64,000 nt of DNA, taken from positions 62,001 through 126,000 of the forward strand of contig JAPKZD010000009.1 of the NCBI GenBank assembly GCA_026393975.1, written 5' to 3'. The notes under the pieces were generated by a model that worked only from the letters and a program-made list of their open reading frames with translations, was not told where the DNA came from and ran no database searches. Source of the DNA: Candidatus Aminicenantota bacterium (GTDB taxonomy: Bacteria; Acidobacteriota; Aminicenantia; Aminicenantales; Saccharicenantaceae). Below, piece after piece: positions 34,218 to 42,996 of this stretch; within the stretch, counting starts at the first letter, position 1, and each line of letters opens with the position of its first letter. The translations under genes and the position numbers were made by a program.

Positions 34218-35306
34218 TCAAACCTTCGGCTCTCTCGATTCCCACTTGCCGCGGAAGGTGATCCAGAACGACAGGGCGACGAGTTTGAGGTCGAGCCAAA
34301 AGCTCCTCTTGCGAATGTAGAGGAGGTCGTAGCGGAATTTTCTGCGCCGCGGCGTCTCGCCCGGGAGGTAGACCTGGGCCAGGCCGGTCAGGCCGGGCCT
34401 GACGGCATGGCGGGCGTCGTAGCCCGGGATCTCGGAGATCGATTCCGGCCCATGTCCGCCCCGGACTTCCTTCTCGTTCGGCCGGAGCGCCCGGGGGCCG
34501 ACGAAGCTCATGTCGCCTTTGAGGATGTTGACGAGCTGCGGCAACTCGTCCATGGCCGAAGCCCGCAGGAGCCGGCCGACCTTGGTCACCCGGGGGTCGT
34601 TGGCCACCGCCTGGACCGGCCCGCTGACGGTCTCGGCGTTTTTGACCATGGACCGGAACTTGAGCGCCTTGAAGATCCGTCCGTTTCGGCCGACGCGCTC
34701 CTGGGCGTAAAAAACGGGGCCCCGGTCCTCAAGCCAGACGGCCAGCGGGATGGCCGCCCAGAGCGGCGCGGACAGGAGGAGCCCGACCGACGACAGGATG
34801 ACGTCGAACGGCCTCTTCACGAAAAGGGCCCGGCCGGCGGAGCGGTCCGGACCGGTGGCCCGCTTCGACCCCGCCCAGGCGATGGCGGCGATGACGGCCA
34901 GGATCCCGGCCGTGTCCACGGCCCAGTCGAACGGGCTGCCGAACCGGTTCGGGACGAACGATTGGAGAAATTCGTCGAGGAAACCGTAGGCGACGGCTAC
35001 GGCGGCCGCCTGGAGCGCCTTCGGCTTGGACCAAGCCGGCCCGCGCCCGGCCCGGAAGGCCCGGTAGAGAAGGAAGACCAGGAACCCGTACGCCATGAAG
35101 TGGAGGGTCTTGCGGATAACGATGTAGACCAGGCCGAGCGTGTGGGCGGAGGCCTGCGGCGCGAACCATTTAAAGACGTCGGCGAAGACCTCGAATATGC
35201 GGCTCGAGCCGAAAGCCCGGTTTCCCACCGGGAACATGAAGGCCATCCAGAGAAGCGGCGGCAGGCCGTAGGCGGCGAATTTCTTCCAGGCGGACATCTT
35301 AGCCAT
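34218..35306 (-). CDS. VanZ-like domain fused to polyprenyl-phosphate sugar-1-phosphate transferase
   Basis: The protein is 362 aa. The start ATG at 35306 overlaps the preceding stop as TGATG, fixing it. Residues 1-150 are a VanZ-like four-helix membrane domain (RKTLHFMAYGFLVFLLYRA, then YGFLDEFLQSFVPNRFGSPFDW). From about 160 a WcaJ/PglC-type sugar transferase follows: KRPFDVILSSVGLLLSAPLW membrane hairpin, ERVGRNGRIFKALKFRSM, the catalytic Asp-Glu in AMDELPQLVNIL, SFVGPRALRP, and PGLTGLAQV. It should load the first sugar phosphate onto the lipid carrier. The VanZ fusion is unusual; its role is unknown. Confidence 0.92.
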   Translation of the reverse strand: MAKMSAWKKFAAYGLPPLLWMAFMFPVGNRAFGSSRIFEVFADVFKWFAPQASAHTLGLVYIVIRKTLHFMAYGFLVFLLYRAFRAGRGPAWSKPKALQAAAVAVAYGFLDEFLQSFVPNRFGSPFDWAVDTAGILAVIAAIAWAGSKRATGPDRSAGRALFVKRPFDVILSSVGLLLSAPLWAAIPLAVWLEDRGPVFYAQERVGRNGRIFKALKFRSMVKNAETVSGPVQAVANDPRVTKVGRLLRASAMDELPQLVNILKGDMSFVGPRALRPNEKEVRGGHGPESISEIPGYDARHAVRPGLTGLAQVYLPGETPRRRKFRYDLLYIRKRSFWLDLKLVALSFWITFRGKWESREPKV

Positions 35307-36517
35307 CAGGATACCATGGATCTCAAGAGTTTGTCATAGGATCCGAGGATCTTGTCCTTGGCGAATTGGCGGACGACGTGCTCGCGGGCGTTCCCGCCGA
35401 GAAGCCGCCGTCTCTCCGGCGACCGCTCGAGCGTCCGCACGGCTTCGGCGATGGCCGCCGCCCCGTCGGGGGGCACAGCGAGACCGCATTCCTTCTCGCA
35501 GAGCAGGATGGCCACTTCGGAATTCGGCTCGGCCAGGCCGAGGATGGGCCGTCCGGCGGCCATGAAGGTGTAGAGTTTCGAGGGCACGGAGAGCTGGGAC
35601 TTCTCCTTGTCCAGGGGGACGAGCAGGACATCGGCCGAGGCGAGCAGGTCCGGCAGGTCCCGGTAGGGCTGGAAGGGTAAAAAGGTCGCGTTCCTCAGGC
35701 CGAGGGAAGCCGCCTTCTTTCGCAGGGCCTCCTTTTTCAGCCCTTCTCCGACGATGACGAAGATGATGTCCGGGTTGCCGGCCAGGAGTTTCGCCGCTTC
35801 GAGGACGCGCTCCAGGGCCCTATTGCTGCTGATGCTGATCGTTCCGGAATACATGACGACGAACTTGTCGTGGAGCCCGTGCCGGCGTGAAACGGGGTTG
35901 TCCTTGGGTCCGGGCTTCAGGAAATCCGTGTCCACCCAGTTCGGCAGGACCTCGACCTTGCCGGCCGGGACGCCTTTTTCGCGAAGATTGCGGGCGAAGC
36001 CGTCGCTGATCACGGCGATCCTGTCGGCCAGGCCGTAAACCCACTTTTCGAGCGCTTTGGCGAACTTGATGCCGACCGGGTTCTTCAGGATGCCGGATTC
36101 GATGGCCAGGTCCGGATGGATGTCCTGGACGTTGACGAGGACCCGGGCCCCGCGGACCGCTTTGGCCCAGAAGGCCGGCACGCCGAGCTGAAGGGGCGGC
36201 GTCCGCAAGAAGAGGACGTCGCCTTTCCGGACGGAGAGGAGGTTGAGCATGGCCCCGGCCGTGTAGATGTTCCAGGCTAGGAGCCGTCCGAGCGGAAAGG
36301 GCGCGCTATTGGTCCAAAAGCGTTTGACGACGAACCCGCGGTCCTTGCGCCGGGAATAGATGAGGCCGCGGAACTCCAGTCCGCGCGCCCGCGGCATCGT
36401 CGTCACGACCTCGACCTCGTGGCCGGCCGCGGCCAGATAGCCGGCGAGCTCGTCCATGAGGACCGGGGCGCTCCCGAAATCCGGGAGGTAGTACATCGTG
36501 TGGAGGAAGATCTTCAT
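35306..36517 (-). CDS. GT4-family glycosyltransferase (WcaI-like)
   Basis: The protein is 403 aa, a GT-B fold. The N-terminus MKIFLHTMYYLPDFGSAPVLMDELAGYLAAAGHEVEVVT is typical of GT4 enzymes related to colanic acid WcaI. The donor-binding half has VMYSGTISISSNRALERVLEAA, then PFQPYRDLPDLLASADVLLVPL and a GRPILGLAEPNSEVA block. It adds a sugar to the lipid-linked repeat unit at the cytoplasmic face. Both ends overlap neighbours (ATGA upstream, TGATG downstream). Confidence 0.92.
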   Translation of the reverse strand: MKIFLHTMYYLPDFGSAPVLMDELAGYLAAAGHEVEVVTTMPRARGLEFRGLIYSRRKDRGFVVKRFWTNSAPFPLGRLLAWNIYTAGAMLNLLSVRKGDVLFLRTPPLQLGVPAFWAKAVRGARVLVNVQDIHPDLAIESGILKNPVGIKFAKALEKWVYGLADRIAVISDGFARNLREKGVPAGKVEVLPNWVDTDFLKPGPKDNPVSRRHGLHDKFVVMYSGTISISSNRALERVLEAAKLLAGNPDIIFVIVGEGLKKEALRKKAASLGLRNATFLPFQPYRDLPDLLASADVLLVPLDKEKSQLSVPSKLYTFMAAGRPILGLAEPNSEVAILLCEKECGLAVPPDGAAAIAEAVRTLERSPERRRLLGGNAREHVVRQFAKDKILGSYDKLLRSMVS

Positions 36518-37716
36518 GTCTCTGGGAGGGGGTTTTCAAAGGCCCACTGATAAATGTAGCAGACGGCCGGGACAAGGAGGAGCAGGTCGACGCCGTAGAA
36601 CGCGGCGGTCGACTCGAAAAAGCTCCGGGCCGAAAGGAAGCCGAGGATGAGGACGGACTGCATGAGCAGGGCCTGGTCAGGTCCTTCGACAGCCCGGATC
36701 CTGCGGATGACGCCGCTCTTCCACAGGAACGCCCATAGGACCCCGACGGCCGCGGCGAAGAGCAGCGTGCCGATGAGCCCGGCCTGGATCCCGGCGTGGA
36801 GGTACGAGTTGTGCATGTGCTCCGAGTCGAGGAGGAGCCGGTCGGCGTGGAAGCCCCAGCCGAAAAAGGGCGAGTGCCCGATCTGGGCCAGGCCTTTCTG
36901 CCAGGTGTTGTCGCGGCCCGTCAGGAAAACGAGGGAGCTGAACTCGCCCTTGGCCCGCCAAGTGAACCCGGACACCCAGATGGCGTATGCCGCCACGGGT
37001 CCGGCGACGAGGAAGCGCAGGTTGATGCCCCTGATCAGGACGAAGAGCATGCTGGCCACGGCCAAACCCAGGAGAGCCGAGCGGGACTGGGTCTGCATAA
37101 GGATGAAGAGTGCCGGGATCGTCAGCGGCAGCCAGAGAAGACGCTTCTTTCCGGACGAGGTCGCCAGGTTGGCGAAGGCGATTATGAGGACGATGAGGGC
37201 GTAGCGGCCGACGCCGTTGGCCCGGACCTCACCGAGTCCGAAGGGCAGCATGTAGATCTCGAAACGGGCCGCCCGGCCGAACCCGAACCGGTAGGCCTCG
37301 GGGAGGACAGCCAACATCAGGAGGATGATGATGGCGGCGTTTAGCCGTACGACCGTCCTGAGGATGGGCAGGGGGTCGGGTCTCTCGGTGATGAACCAGG
37401 CCGCAAGCAGGGGCGCGATGTACGCCGACCCCCAGTATAGGGCCGTGACCTTGTCGGGAGAATAGAAAACCGAGGCCAGAAGGCCCAGCGCTCCGTAATA
37501 GCAGAGAAAACCGAGCGACGTCAGGCCGAAACGGAAGCGGGCCTTCGCGGCCAGGGCCCACAGGAGGCAGAAGTAGGCGGCCATGACCGGAAGCAGGGCG
37601 CGGGCACCCTGGAAGAAGGCGAGGGGGTCGTGGATCGAAGGAAGCGGCGTCAGGTTGTAGATGCCCGTGAACACTCCGCCCCAAACCATGAACCAGAGGA
37701 TGAGCGAGAGGATCAC
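36514..37716 (-). CDS. O-antigen ligase/polymerase family protein, second copy
   Basis: The protein is 400 aa. The start is GTG at 37716, overlapping the preceding stop as GTGA; the longer open frame extends into the upstream glycosyltransferase. About ten membrane segments are visible. The periplasmic loop includes WQKGLAQIGHSPFFGWGFHADRLL and EHMHNSYLHAGIQAGLIG, with the H-N-S-Y-L pattern of the family. Two such proteins in one locus could divide the work as polymerase and ligase, or act on different repeat units. Confidence 0.87.
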   Translation of the reverse strand: MILSLILWFMVWGGVFTGIYNLTPLPSIHDPLAFFQGARALLPVMAAYFCLLWALAAKARFRFGLTSLGFLCYYGALGLLASVFYSPDKVTALYWGSAYIAPLLAAWFITERPDPLPILRTVVRLNAAIIILLMLAVLPEAYRFGFGRAARFEIYMLPFGLGEVRANGVGRYALIVLIIAFANLATSSGKKRLLWLPLTIPALFILMQTQSRSALLGLAVASMLFVLIRGINLRFLVAGPVAAYAIWVSGFTWRAKGEFSSLVFLTGRDNTWQKGLAQIGHSPFFGWGFHADRLLLDSEHMHNSYLHAGIQAGLIGTLLFAAAVGVLWAFLWKSGVIRRIRAVEGPDQALLMQSVLILGFLSARSFFESTAAFYGVDLLLLVPAVCYIYQWAFENPLPET

Positions 37717-38996
37717 GGACGATCCCCCTGCCCCGGCGGTTTCCCGGCCAGGGCGTCGCGATATATCCCGCGAAGCCTCTCCCCAAGGCGGCCCCATTCG
37801 TAGAACGAGGCGGCCCTTTCCCTGGCCGCGCGGCCCACCCTGGCCCTCAAGCCGGGGTCGCTCCAGAACCTTCCAAGGGCACCGGCCAGCTCGGCCGCGA
37901 CCGCGTCCGGCCGGCCCGAAGGGACCTTGATTCCGTATTCGTCCCGGATGTGGAGACCCGGGCCGGCAAGGTCCAGACAGACAACCGGCAGGCCGCTGGC
38001 CATGGCCTCGACGACGACGGCTCCTCCCCCGTCCCGCAAGGACGGGAAGAGGAAGACGTCGCTCTGCCGCATCCGGGCGAAGATCTCGGACCGGGGACTC
38101 CACGGGGTCCAGACGAGGCGGTCGGCGATCCCCAGGCGCGCTGCCAGCGCTTCGAGCCGCGGCCGTTCCGGGCCTTCGCCGACAAGCTCGAGAGTCGTCC
38201 CGGGCGAGATCTCGAGGAGGATGCGCAGGGCCTCGAAGGCCAGCGGCAGGCCCTTGATGGGGTCGAACCGGCCGGCATAGAGCAGGCGGAAACCGTGGTG
38301 TCGGACGGGGGCTGGAGTCTCGGCCGCGATATCCTCCCGGGAGATGCCGTTGACCGGAAAATCGACGATTTTATCCCCCCATCGGGAGAGTACGCCTTTG
38401 GTTTCCTTGTTGCAGACGAGGATGGCCGAGGCCTTCCGGGCACACCGGCGCCGGGCCGGGGTCGCGCGCCAGAGAGACTGGAGGAAGGTCCTCGACCTCT
38501 CCTGGCGCCTGTCGCGGCGGGCGAGCGTTCCCATCAATTCTTTGGGCACTCTCTGTCCGCCGCCGATCGGGCCCCAAATGAAAGGGATGGGAAGCGCGGG
38601 GGCGATGAAGCTCGGCATCCAGTCGTTCGAGAACGTGATCTGGTGGAAGAGATCGAAATGCTCCTGTCCAAACAGCTTTCTGGCGCATTTTGCCGCCGCG
38701 CGCTGCCAGAGGTAATAATAGATCCGCGTACCCAGGTGCCTGTCGCGGAGCGTCCGGTGGAGCAGGGGCGGCAGGTCGACGTAATGGACCGTCGCCGGAC
38801 GGCCGTCAGGCCGGGCGAGCGTTCCCTCGACGCCCTCACGATTGAAAGCCCAGGTGATCAGATGGAGGTCGGCGAAGCCGGCGATCTCCTTGGCCAGATG
38901 CCAGCCCAGGATGGCCTCCCCCGGGAAATGGGCGGTGGCGGGGTTGGGATGACAGGCGTAGGCGGATGCGAGGACCTTGGGTCTGTCGGTGGTCAT
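37713..38996 (-). CDS. GT4-family glycosyltransferase
   Basis: The protein is 427 aa. The GT-B fold is indicated by GEAILGWHLAKEIAGFADLHLITWA near the N-terminus, and in the C-terminal half by RLLYAGRFDPIKGLPLAFEAL, LELVGEGPERPRLEALAARLG and SDVFLFPSLRDGGGAVVVEAMASGLPVVCLD, the last including the EX7E-like donor site. It probably transfers a hexose or uronate to the growing repeat unit. Its start overlaps the GT2 stop as ATGA. Confidence 0.92.
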   Translation of the reverse strand: MTTDRPKVLASAYACHPNPATAHFPGEAILGWHLAKEIAGFADLHLITWAFNREGVEGTLARPDGRPATVHYVDLPPLLHRTLRDRHLGTRIYYYLWQRAAAKCARKLFGQEHFDLFHQITFSNDWMPSFIAPALPIPFIWGPIGGGQRVPKELMGTLARRDRRQERSRTFLQSLWRATPARRRCARKASAILVCNKETKGVLSRWGDKIVDFPVNGISREDIAAETPAPVRHHGFRLLYAGRFDPIKGLPLAFEALRILLEISPGTTLELVGEGPERPRLEALAARLGIADRLVWTPWSPRSEIFARMRQSDVFLFPSLRDGGGAVVVEAMASGLPVVCLDLAGPGLHIRDEYGIKVPSGRPDAVAAELAGALGRFWSDPGLRARVGRAARERAASFYEWGRLGERLRGIYRDALAGKPPGQGDRP

Positions 38997-39943
38997 GGTT
39001 TCACTCGGTCTCTAAAGCCGTCGGCCTCATGAGATCGGCGTTCTAACGCCGATCTCATGAGGCCGATGGTGTTGCCGAAGGCCCGGGCGATGAAGGACGC
39101 CTGACGCTCCCGCACGGCGAGGGCGAGGCTCATCAGAAGTCTCACGGCCAGCGCGGTATAGCATTTCCGGAGCGAAAACTCCGGGTACTTTTTCACGAAA
39201 TGGACGCGGTTGAGGACCTCCCGGAGACCGAAAACGTAGCCTCCGCCTCGGCCTCCCGGCGCCGGCAGGTGGGAATACTCGGCGCCGGCGACGACGGCCA
39301 GCTTGAAGGACTTGCCGACACGGTAGCTGAAGTCCAGGTCTTCGAGATAGCTGTAGCCGCCGAACCACTCGTCGAAGCGGTAGTCCCGGACGACCTCTCT
39401 TCGCCAGACCGAGGCCCCGCTCGGAAGCCAGTCCGTCCATTCCGTTCTCGCGAGCGGCCCGATCATCGTCTGGAATCCGGAGGTCGTGACGGCGCCTCCC
39501 CTTTTGGCGTAAAGCCCGAGGGACTCGGCAAGGCGGGTCCGCTTGAGAACCGGCCAGCCGAGCGGCGGATGGTTGGCCATGTTGAAGGCGGCGCCGCCGA
39601 CTCCGGCGTCCGCGCCGTTCCAGAAACAGAGCATCGCCCCGACGGCCCCAGGCTCGAGGACCGCGTCATCGTCGAGGAACCCAACGAGGTCCGCGGCCGG
39701 GCCGACGGCGTCCAGACCGAGGTTGCGCTGCCGCGTCGCCGAGGCGAACCCGGTCCTGAGATAGCGGAGGACGATCGGGACAGGCTCCAGATCGGCCAGA
39801 GGAAAGGGCCGGGCGCTGGCATCGACGATGACGACCTCGCCGGGGAGCCGGTTCTGGGAGCACAAGCTCCGCCACAGGCGGCGGAGTTCCCCCGGCCTGT
39901 CCTTGGTTGCGACCACGAAGGCGATCTCATGCGAAGCGGACAT
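38993..39943 (-). CDS. GT2-family glycosyltransferase
   Basis: The protein is 316 aa. A GT-A fold begins EIAFVVATKDRPGELRRLWRSL, with the nucleotide/metal site at DLVGFLDDDAVLEPGAVGAML (DDD) and YSYLEDLDFSYRVGK as the acceptor-side ED motif. The final 25 codons contain a 46-base perfect inverted repeat (39021-39066), so the C-terminal tail is encoded by a palindrome. Its start overlaps the GT4 gene upstream by 17 bases. Confidence 0.9.
   Translation of the reverse strand: MSASHEIAFVVATKDRPGELRRLWRSLCSQNRLPGEVVIVDASARPFPLADLEPVPIVLRYLRTGFASATRQRNLGLDAVGPAADLVGFLDDDAVLEPGAVGAMLCFWNGADAGVGGAAFNMANHPPLGWPVLKRTRLAESLGLYAKRGGAVTTSGFQTMIGPLARTEWTDWLPSGASVWRREVVRDYRFDEWFGGYSYLEDLDFSYRVGKSFKLAVVAGAEYSHLPAPGGRGGGYVFGLREVLNRVHFVKKYPEFSLRKCYTALAVRLLMSLALAVRERQASFIARAFGNTIGLMRSALERRSHEADGFRDRVKP
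39021..39066. repeat. Perfect 22-bp inverted repeat inside the GT2 gene
   Basis: Bases 39021-39042 are perfectly complementary to 39045-39066, with a two-base centre. The element lies in codons for the last residues of the GT2 protein and 25 bases before the next gene's start codon region. In RNA it would form a very stable hairpin; it has no T run after it. It may be a recent inverted duplication. Confidence 0.9.
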
Positions 39944-41096
39944 GTTTTTCCGATAGAAATCCCCGGACGATGCCCCTCATTTCTTCGACGAAGCGGCCGG
40001 AGGAGAAGAGATCCGCCCGGGCTTCGAGGTGGTATCTCAGCGCGGCCTCGGCGGCCGGCTCGCCGAGCGCCGCCAGGATGAGGGCGGCCGCGTGGCCGCG
40101 CCCGGAATAAATAAGTCCGGGATGGGCGACGATCTCCTTCTGGCCGCCGCCGTCCGGAACCCAGACGAGCGAACCGGCCTTGACCATCTCGGCCACGGCG
40201 ATGCCGAAGGCCTCGTTGCGGCAGCCGGAGATGCCATACTTGTGCCGGGCCAGGAACTCGGCCTTTTCCGGTCCGTATTTTTCGCCTTCAAGATGGATCC
40301 AGTCCCGGTTCCTCCGGCAGAGCTCCTCGACCTCGCGGGCGTACGCGGTCCGCTCGCGGCGGCCGATGATGTGGAGATGAACGGACTTTTGCTTGCGGAC
40401 ATCACCCAAGATCTCGATGACCCGGCGGACGCCCTTTTCGGGGACCAGCCGGCCGATGAAGACGAACCCGTCCTCGCGCTCGTTCCAGGGGACAGCGGGG
40501 AAACCGCCGGCGACGGGAGGATAGACGACATCAGAGGCGACACCGAACTTCTCCCGAAGCAGATCGCGCGTCCACTCCGAATTGGCCAGGGTGAGGTTTC
40601 TCTTCCAGCCGTCGCCACGGCTCCCGGCGAGGGCCCGGGCCAGCCCCAGGTAGAGCGACCTCCCCAGGGAGGCCTTGTAGAGCGCGCCGTCCGCCGCGCC
40701 GCTTTCGGCGTGGAGCTCGCGGCGGAGGGCGTCGTCGAACGAGAAATCGGCGATGCTCTGGATCCCGGCCACGCCGAAATCCATGACGTTGTAAGCGGAG
40801 ATCATGACGTCGAAGTCCCGGGCGTGACGGCGGCAGTAGCGGGCCAGCCGGAATCCCCGGAGGGCATCGAACCGTTTCCGCGTCCCGGGGGGAAGGCGGA
40901 GGAACCGGCCCTCGAGCTTGTTCTCGTCGACCGTCGTCCCGTACTTCCGGTTCAGAGATTCGAGGTCGGGCCGCCCCATTGTGACCAGGGTCAGGCGGCT
41001 TTCATCCTGGAGGGCCTGGAGCGTCCACATCGCGCCCGCTTCCGAGCCGCCGCCGGGGACGAGCTGGGGATGGACGACGGCCACACGCGGGATCAT
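39927..41096 (-). CDS. GT4-family glycosyltransferase
   Basis: The protein is 389 aa. The ATG at 41096 overlaps the flippase stop as ATGA; the longer open frame is read-through into that gene. The N-terminus is VAVVHPQLVPGGGSEAGAMWTLQAL. Donor-site blocks are GFVFIGRLVPEKGVRRVIEILGDV and LARHKYGISGCRNEAFGIAVAEMVKAGSLVWVPDGGG, the latter with the paired glutamate pattern. It is second in the exopolysaccharide operon and likely extends the lipid-linked repeat unit. Confidence 0.9.
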   Translation of the reverse strand: MIPRVAVVHPQLVPGGGSEAGAMWTLQALQDESRLTLVTMGRPDLESLNRKYGTTVDENKLEGRFLRLPPGTRKRFDALRGFRLARYCRRHARDFDVMISAYNVMDFGVAGIQSIADFSFDDALRRELHAESGAADGALYKASLGRSLYLGLARALAGSRGDGWKRNLTLANSEWTRDLLREKFGVASDVVYPPVAGGFPAVPWNEREDGFVFIGRLVPEKGVRRVIEILGDVRKQKSVHLHIIGRRERTAYAREVEELCRRNRDWIHLEGEKYGPEKAEFLARHKYGISGCRNEAFGIAVAEMVKAGSLVWVPDGGGQKEIVAHPGLIYSGRGHAAALILAALGEPAAEAALRYHLEARADLFSSGRFVEEMRGIVRGFLSEKHVRFA

Positions 41097-42628
41097 CGCC
41101 TGTCCTCCGTTTCCGCCGCATCCTTTCGGCCGGCCCCGCGCCGGATCCCGAGCATGCTCGCGATGAACGCCCGTTCCTCGGCGTCGAGAAGGCGGAAGTA
41201 GGCCGCCCCGGCGAAGGCGAGGACGAGGACTCCCGCGCCCCAGACGCCAAAACCGAGCGCCGCGTTGGCGGCCAGGCCGGCGGCGAAAAGACCCAGGGCG
41301 GCCAAGGCCCCGGCAAGACCCTTCTTCCAGACGAACCCGAAGCGGACACGGCCGGCCTTGAACGACGCCGCCGAGAGGAAAAGGGTGAAGGCGACCAGCC
41401 TGACGGCCGAGGCCGCGGCGACGCCCTTGATGCCCCAGAACTTCGCCCCCGCCCAAGTCATGGCGGTAAAGGCGACGAGCTCGAAGGCCTGGTATTTCGG
41501 GGCGATGTCCACCCGGCCGATCCCCTGGAGGTAGTTGTTGGGCACGGCGATGACGGTATTGATGAGAAAGCCGGCCGCCAGGACCTGGACGACGAAGGCG
41601 CTCTTCGCGGCGAAATCCGCTCCCAGCCAGAGTCGGAGGAAATCCCCGGCGAAGAACATCAGCAGGAGGAAGACGGGGCCGGTCGAGAGGAGAAGGAATT
41701 TCATCGACCGGGCGAAGAGCGTCTCCGCCCTGTCGGTCCTGCCGCCCGCGTCGAGGTAGCTGAAGGCCGGGAAGAGGACCATCGACAGGCTGCCGGGGAC
41801 GACCCCGACCCGGTTGATGGCTTCGTAGGGCGCGCTGTAAAAGGTGACAGCCTCGACGGTGATCAGAGAACCGATGACGAGCCGGTCCATCGAGGAGGTC
41901 ACGGCGTAGAGGATGCTGGACAGGCCGAGCCAGCCGCTGAACGAGAATAGCGGCCGGACGAGTTTCCGGCGAGGGACCGGCCGCGTCCGCAGGGCGGGCA
42001 TGATGCGTAGACTCAAAGCCCCCCAGACGACGAGCGCCGCAACCCTGGAAGCCACCAAAAGGACGACGATGCCGGGGAGCCCGAACCCCAGGGCCACCCC
42101 GGCGAGGGGGAGGACGTAGAAGAGAATGTTCACCGGGACCTTGACGGCGTTGACCAGGTCGAACCTCTGCGCCGCTTCGAGGACTCCGCGGAAGGACGAA
42201 CTGATGAACATCACCGGCAGGGACAGGCCGACGAGGCGGATCGTCAGGATCGTCTCGCCGACGAACCCCTCCGGGATGTTGAGGACGCGGCGGACGATCA
42301 GGGGGGCGGCGAGGTATGACAGGAAAGCGGCGAGGAGCCCGATCCCGGTCTGGAGATAGACGGTCGTCCAGAGGGTGCCGGCGAGCTTGTCGCTCTCGTT
42401 CCGGCCCAGGGCGTCGGCGATATACCGCGTCGTCGTCCGGCCGAGGCCGAGGTCGAAGAGGCCGAAGTAGCCGAAGACGACCCAGACGAGGGCCAGGATC
42501 CCGAAGCGGTCGTTCCCCAGGGCCCGGACGACCATGGGGATGGTGACGAAGCCAACGGCCAGCGGGACGACGAGCCCGAAGAAGTTCAGGACCGTGTTCC
42601 GGACGATGATCTTGTTACGGACGTCCAT
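41093..42628 (-). CDS. Wzx-type lipid-linked oligosaccharide flippase
   Basis: The protein is 511 aa with 12 to 14 membrane segments. The N-terminal NTVLNFFGLVVPLAVGFVTIPMVVRALGNDRFGILALVWVVFGYFGLFDLGLGRTTTRYIA is the typical polysaccharide biosynthesis (MOP-superfamily) pattern. It should move the completed repeat unit across the inner membrane for the Wzy-type polymerase. It is first in the long minus-strand locus, next to the control region 42629-42996. Confidence 0.92.
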   Translation of the reverse strand: MDVRNKIIVRNTVLNFFGLVVPLAVGFVTIPMVVRALGNDRFGILALVWVVFGYFGLFDLGLGRTTTRYIADALGRNESDKLAGTLWTTVYLQTGIGLLAAFLSYLAAPLIVRRVLNIPEGFVGETILTIRLVGLSLPVMFISSSFRGVLEAAQRFDLVNAVKVPVNILFYVLPLAGVALGFGLPGIVVLLVASRVAALVVWGALSLRIMPALRTRPVPRRKLVRPLFSFSGWLGLSSILYAVTSSMDRLVIGSLITVEAVTFYSAPYEAINRVGVVPGSLSMVLFPAFSYLDAGGRTDRAETLFARSMKFLLLSTGPVFLLLMFFAGDFLRLWLGADFAAKSAFVVQVLAAGFLINTVIAVPNNYLQGIGRVDIAPKYQAFELVAFTAMTWAGAKFWGIKGVAAASAVRLVAFTLFLSAASFKAGRVRFGFVWKKGLAGALAALGLFAAGLAANAALGFGVWGAGVLVLAFAGAAYFRLLDAEERAFIASMLGIRRGAGRKDAAETEDRR

Positions 42629-42740
42629 GGGCGGACAGATAGACCTTTCGCGGCAGGCTACCGCTGGTGGATAAAACGCCGCACCTCGCGGCAGAAATTC
42701 CGGGCGTCTTATCGGCTATTGCGAATGACGGAATGCCCCT

Positions 42741-42769
42741 ATTATAGCCGAATGTTCGGCCGGAGAAGA
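42741..42769 (-). promoter_or_regulatory. Predicted promoter and operator-like palindrome of the exopolysaccharide locus
   Basis: The minus strand has a perfect TATAAT (42746-42741), 112 bases before the flippase ATG. The -35 position (TCTTCT, 42769-42764) is poor, so an activator may be needed. Between them GCCGAA-TG-TTCGGC (42747-42760) forms a 14-base dyad, well placed as an operator. A second small dyad, TATCAT/ATGATA, lies at about 42785-42805. Confidence 0.45.
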
Positions 42770-42847
42770 GGACAGGGCATGCCGTATCATAGTGGACCCA
42801 TGATAGGGCCCCCGATACCCCTGGACAATCGTCCGGCCGGATGAATC

Positions 42848-42870
42848 CCGGGGTGAAAAATCACCCCCGG
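42848..42870. other. Hairpin in the EPS-thiC spacer
   Basis: CCGGGGTGA (42848-42856) pairs with TCACCCCCGG (42861-42870) around AAAA, with one bulged base. It lies upstream of the thiC promoter. The rest of the 368-base spacer (42629-42996) holds the two promoters and no recognisable gene. Confidence 0.5.
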
Positions 42871-42923
42871 ACATAACCCTTTGGGGTGAGGGAAAACGGG
42901 GCCCGGCTACTCCCCCCGTTTCC

Positions 42924-42952
42924 TTGACACTTCCCGGGCCCTCCTCTATACT
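42924..42952 (+). promoter_or_regulatory. Predicted strong sigma-70 promoter of thiC
   Basis: TTGACA (42924-42929), 17 bases, TATACT (42947-42952). The start site would be about 35 bases before the thiC ATG, too short a leader to hold a TPP riboswitch. Confidence 0.75.
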
Positions 42953-42996
42953 CTAATTTCTCTAATTTCCTTTTTAACAGACGGACCCGGATCTCC

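Noticed and set aside
42871-42996. TPP riboswitch upstream of thiC
   Set aside because: The conserved CUGAGA and the ACCCUUUGAACCUGAUCUGG-type stretch are absent, and the -35/-10 promoter lies too close to the start codon.
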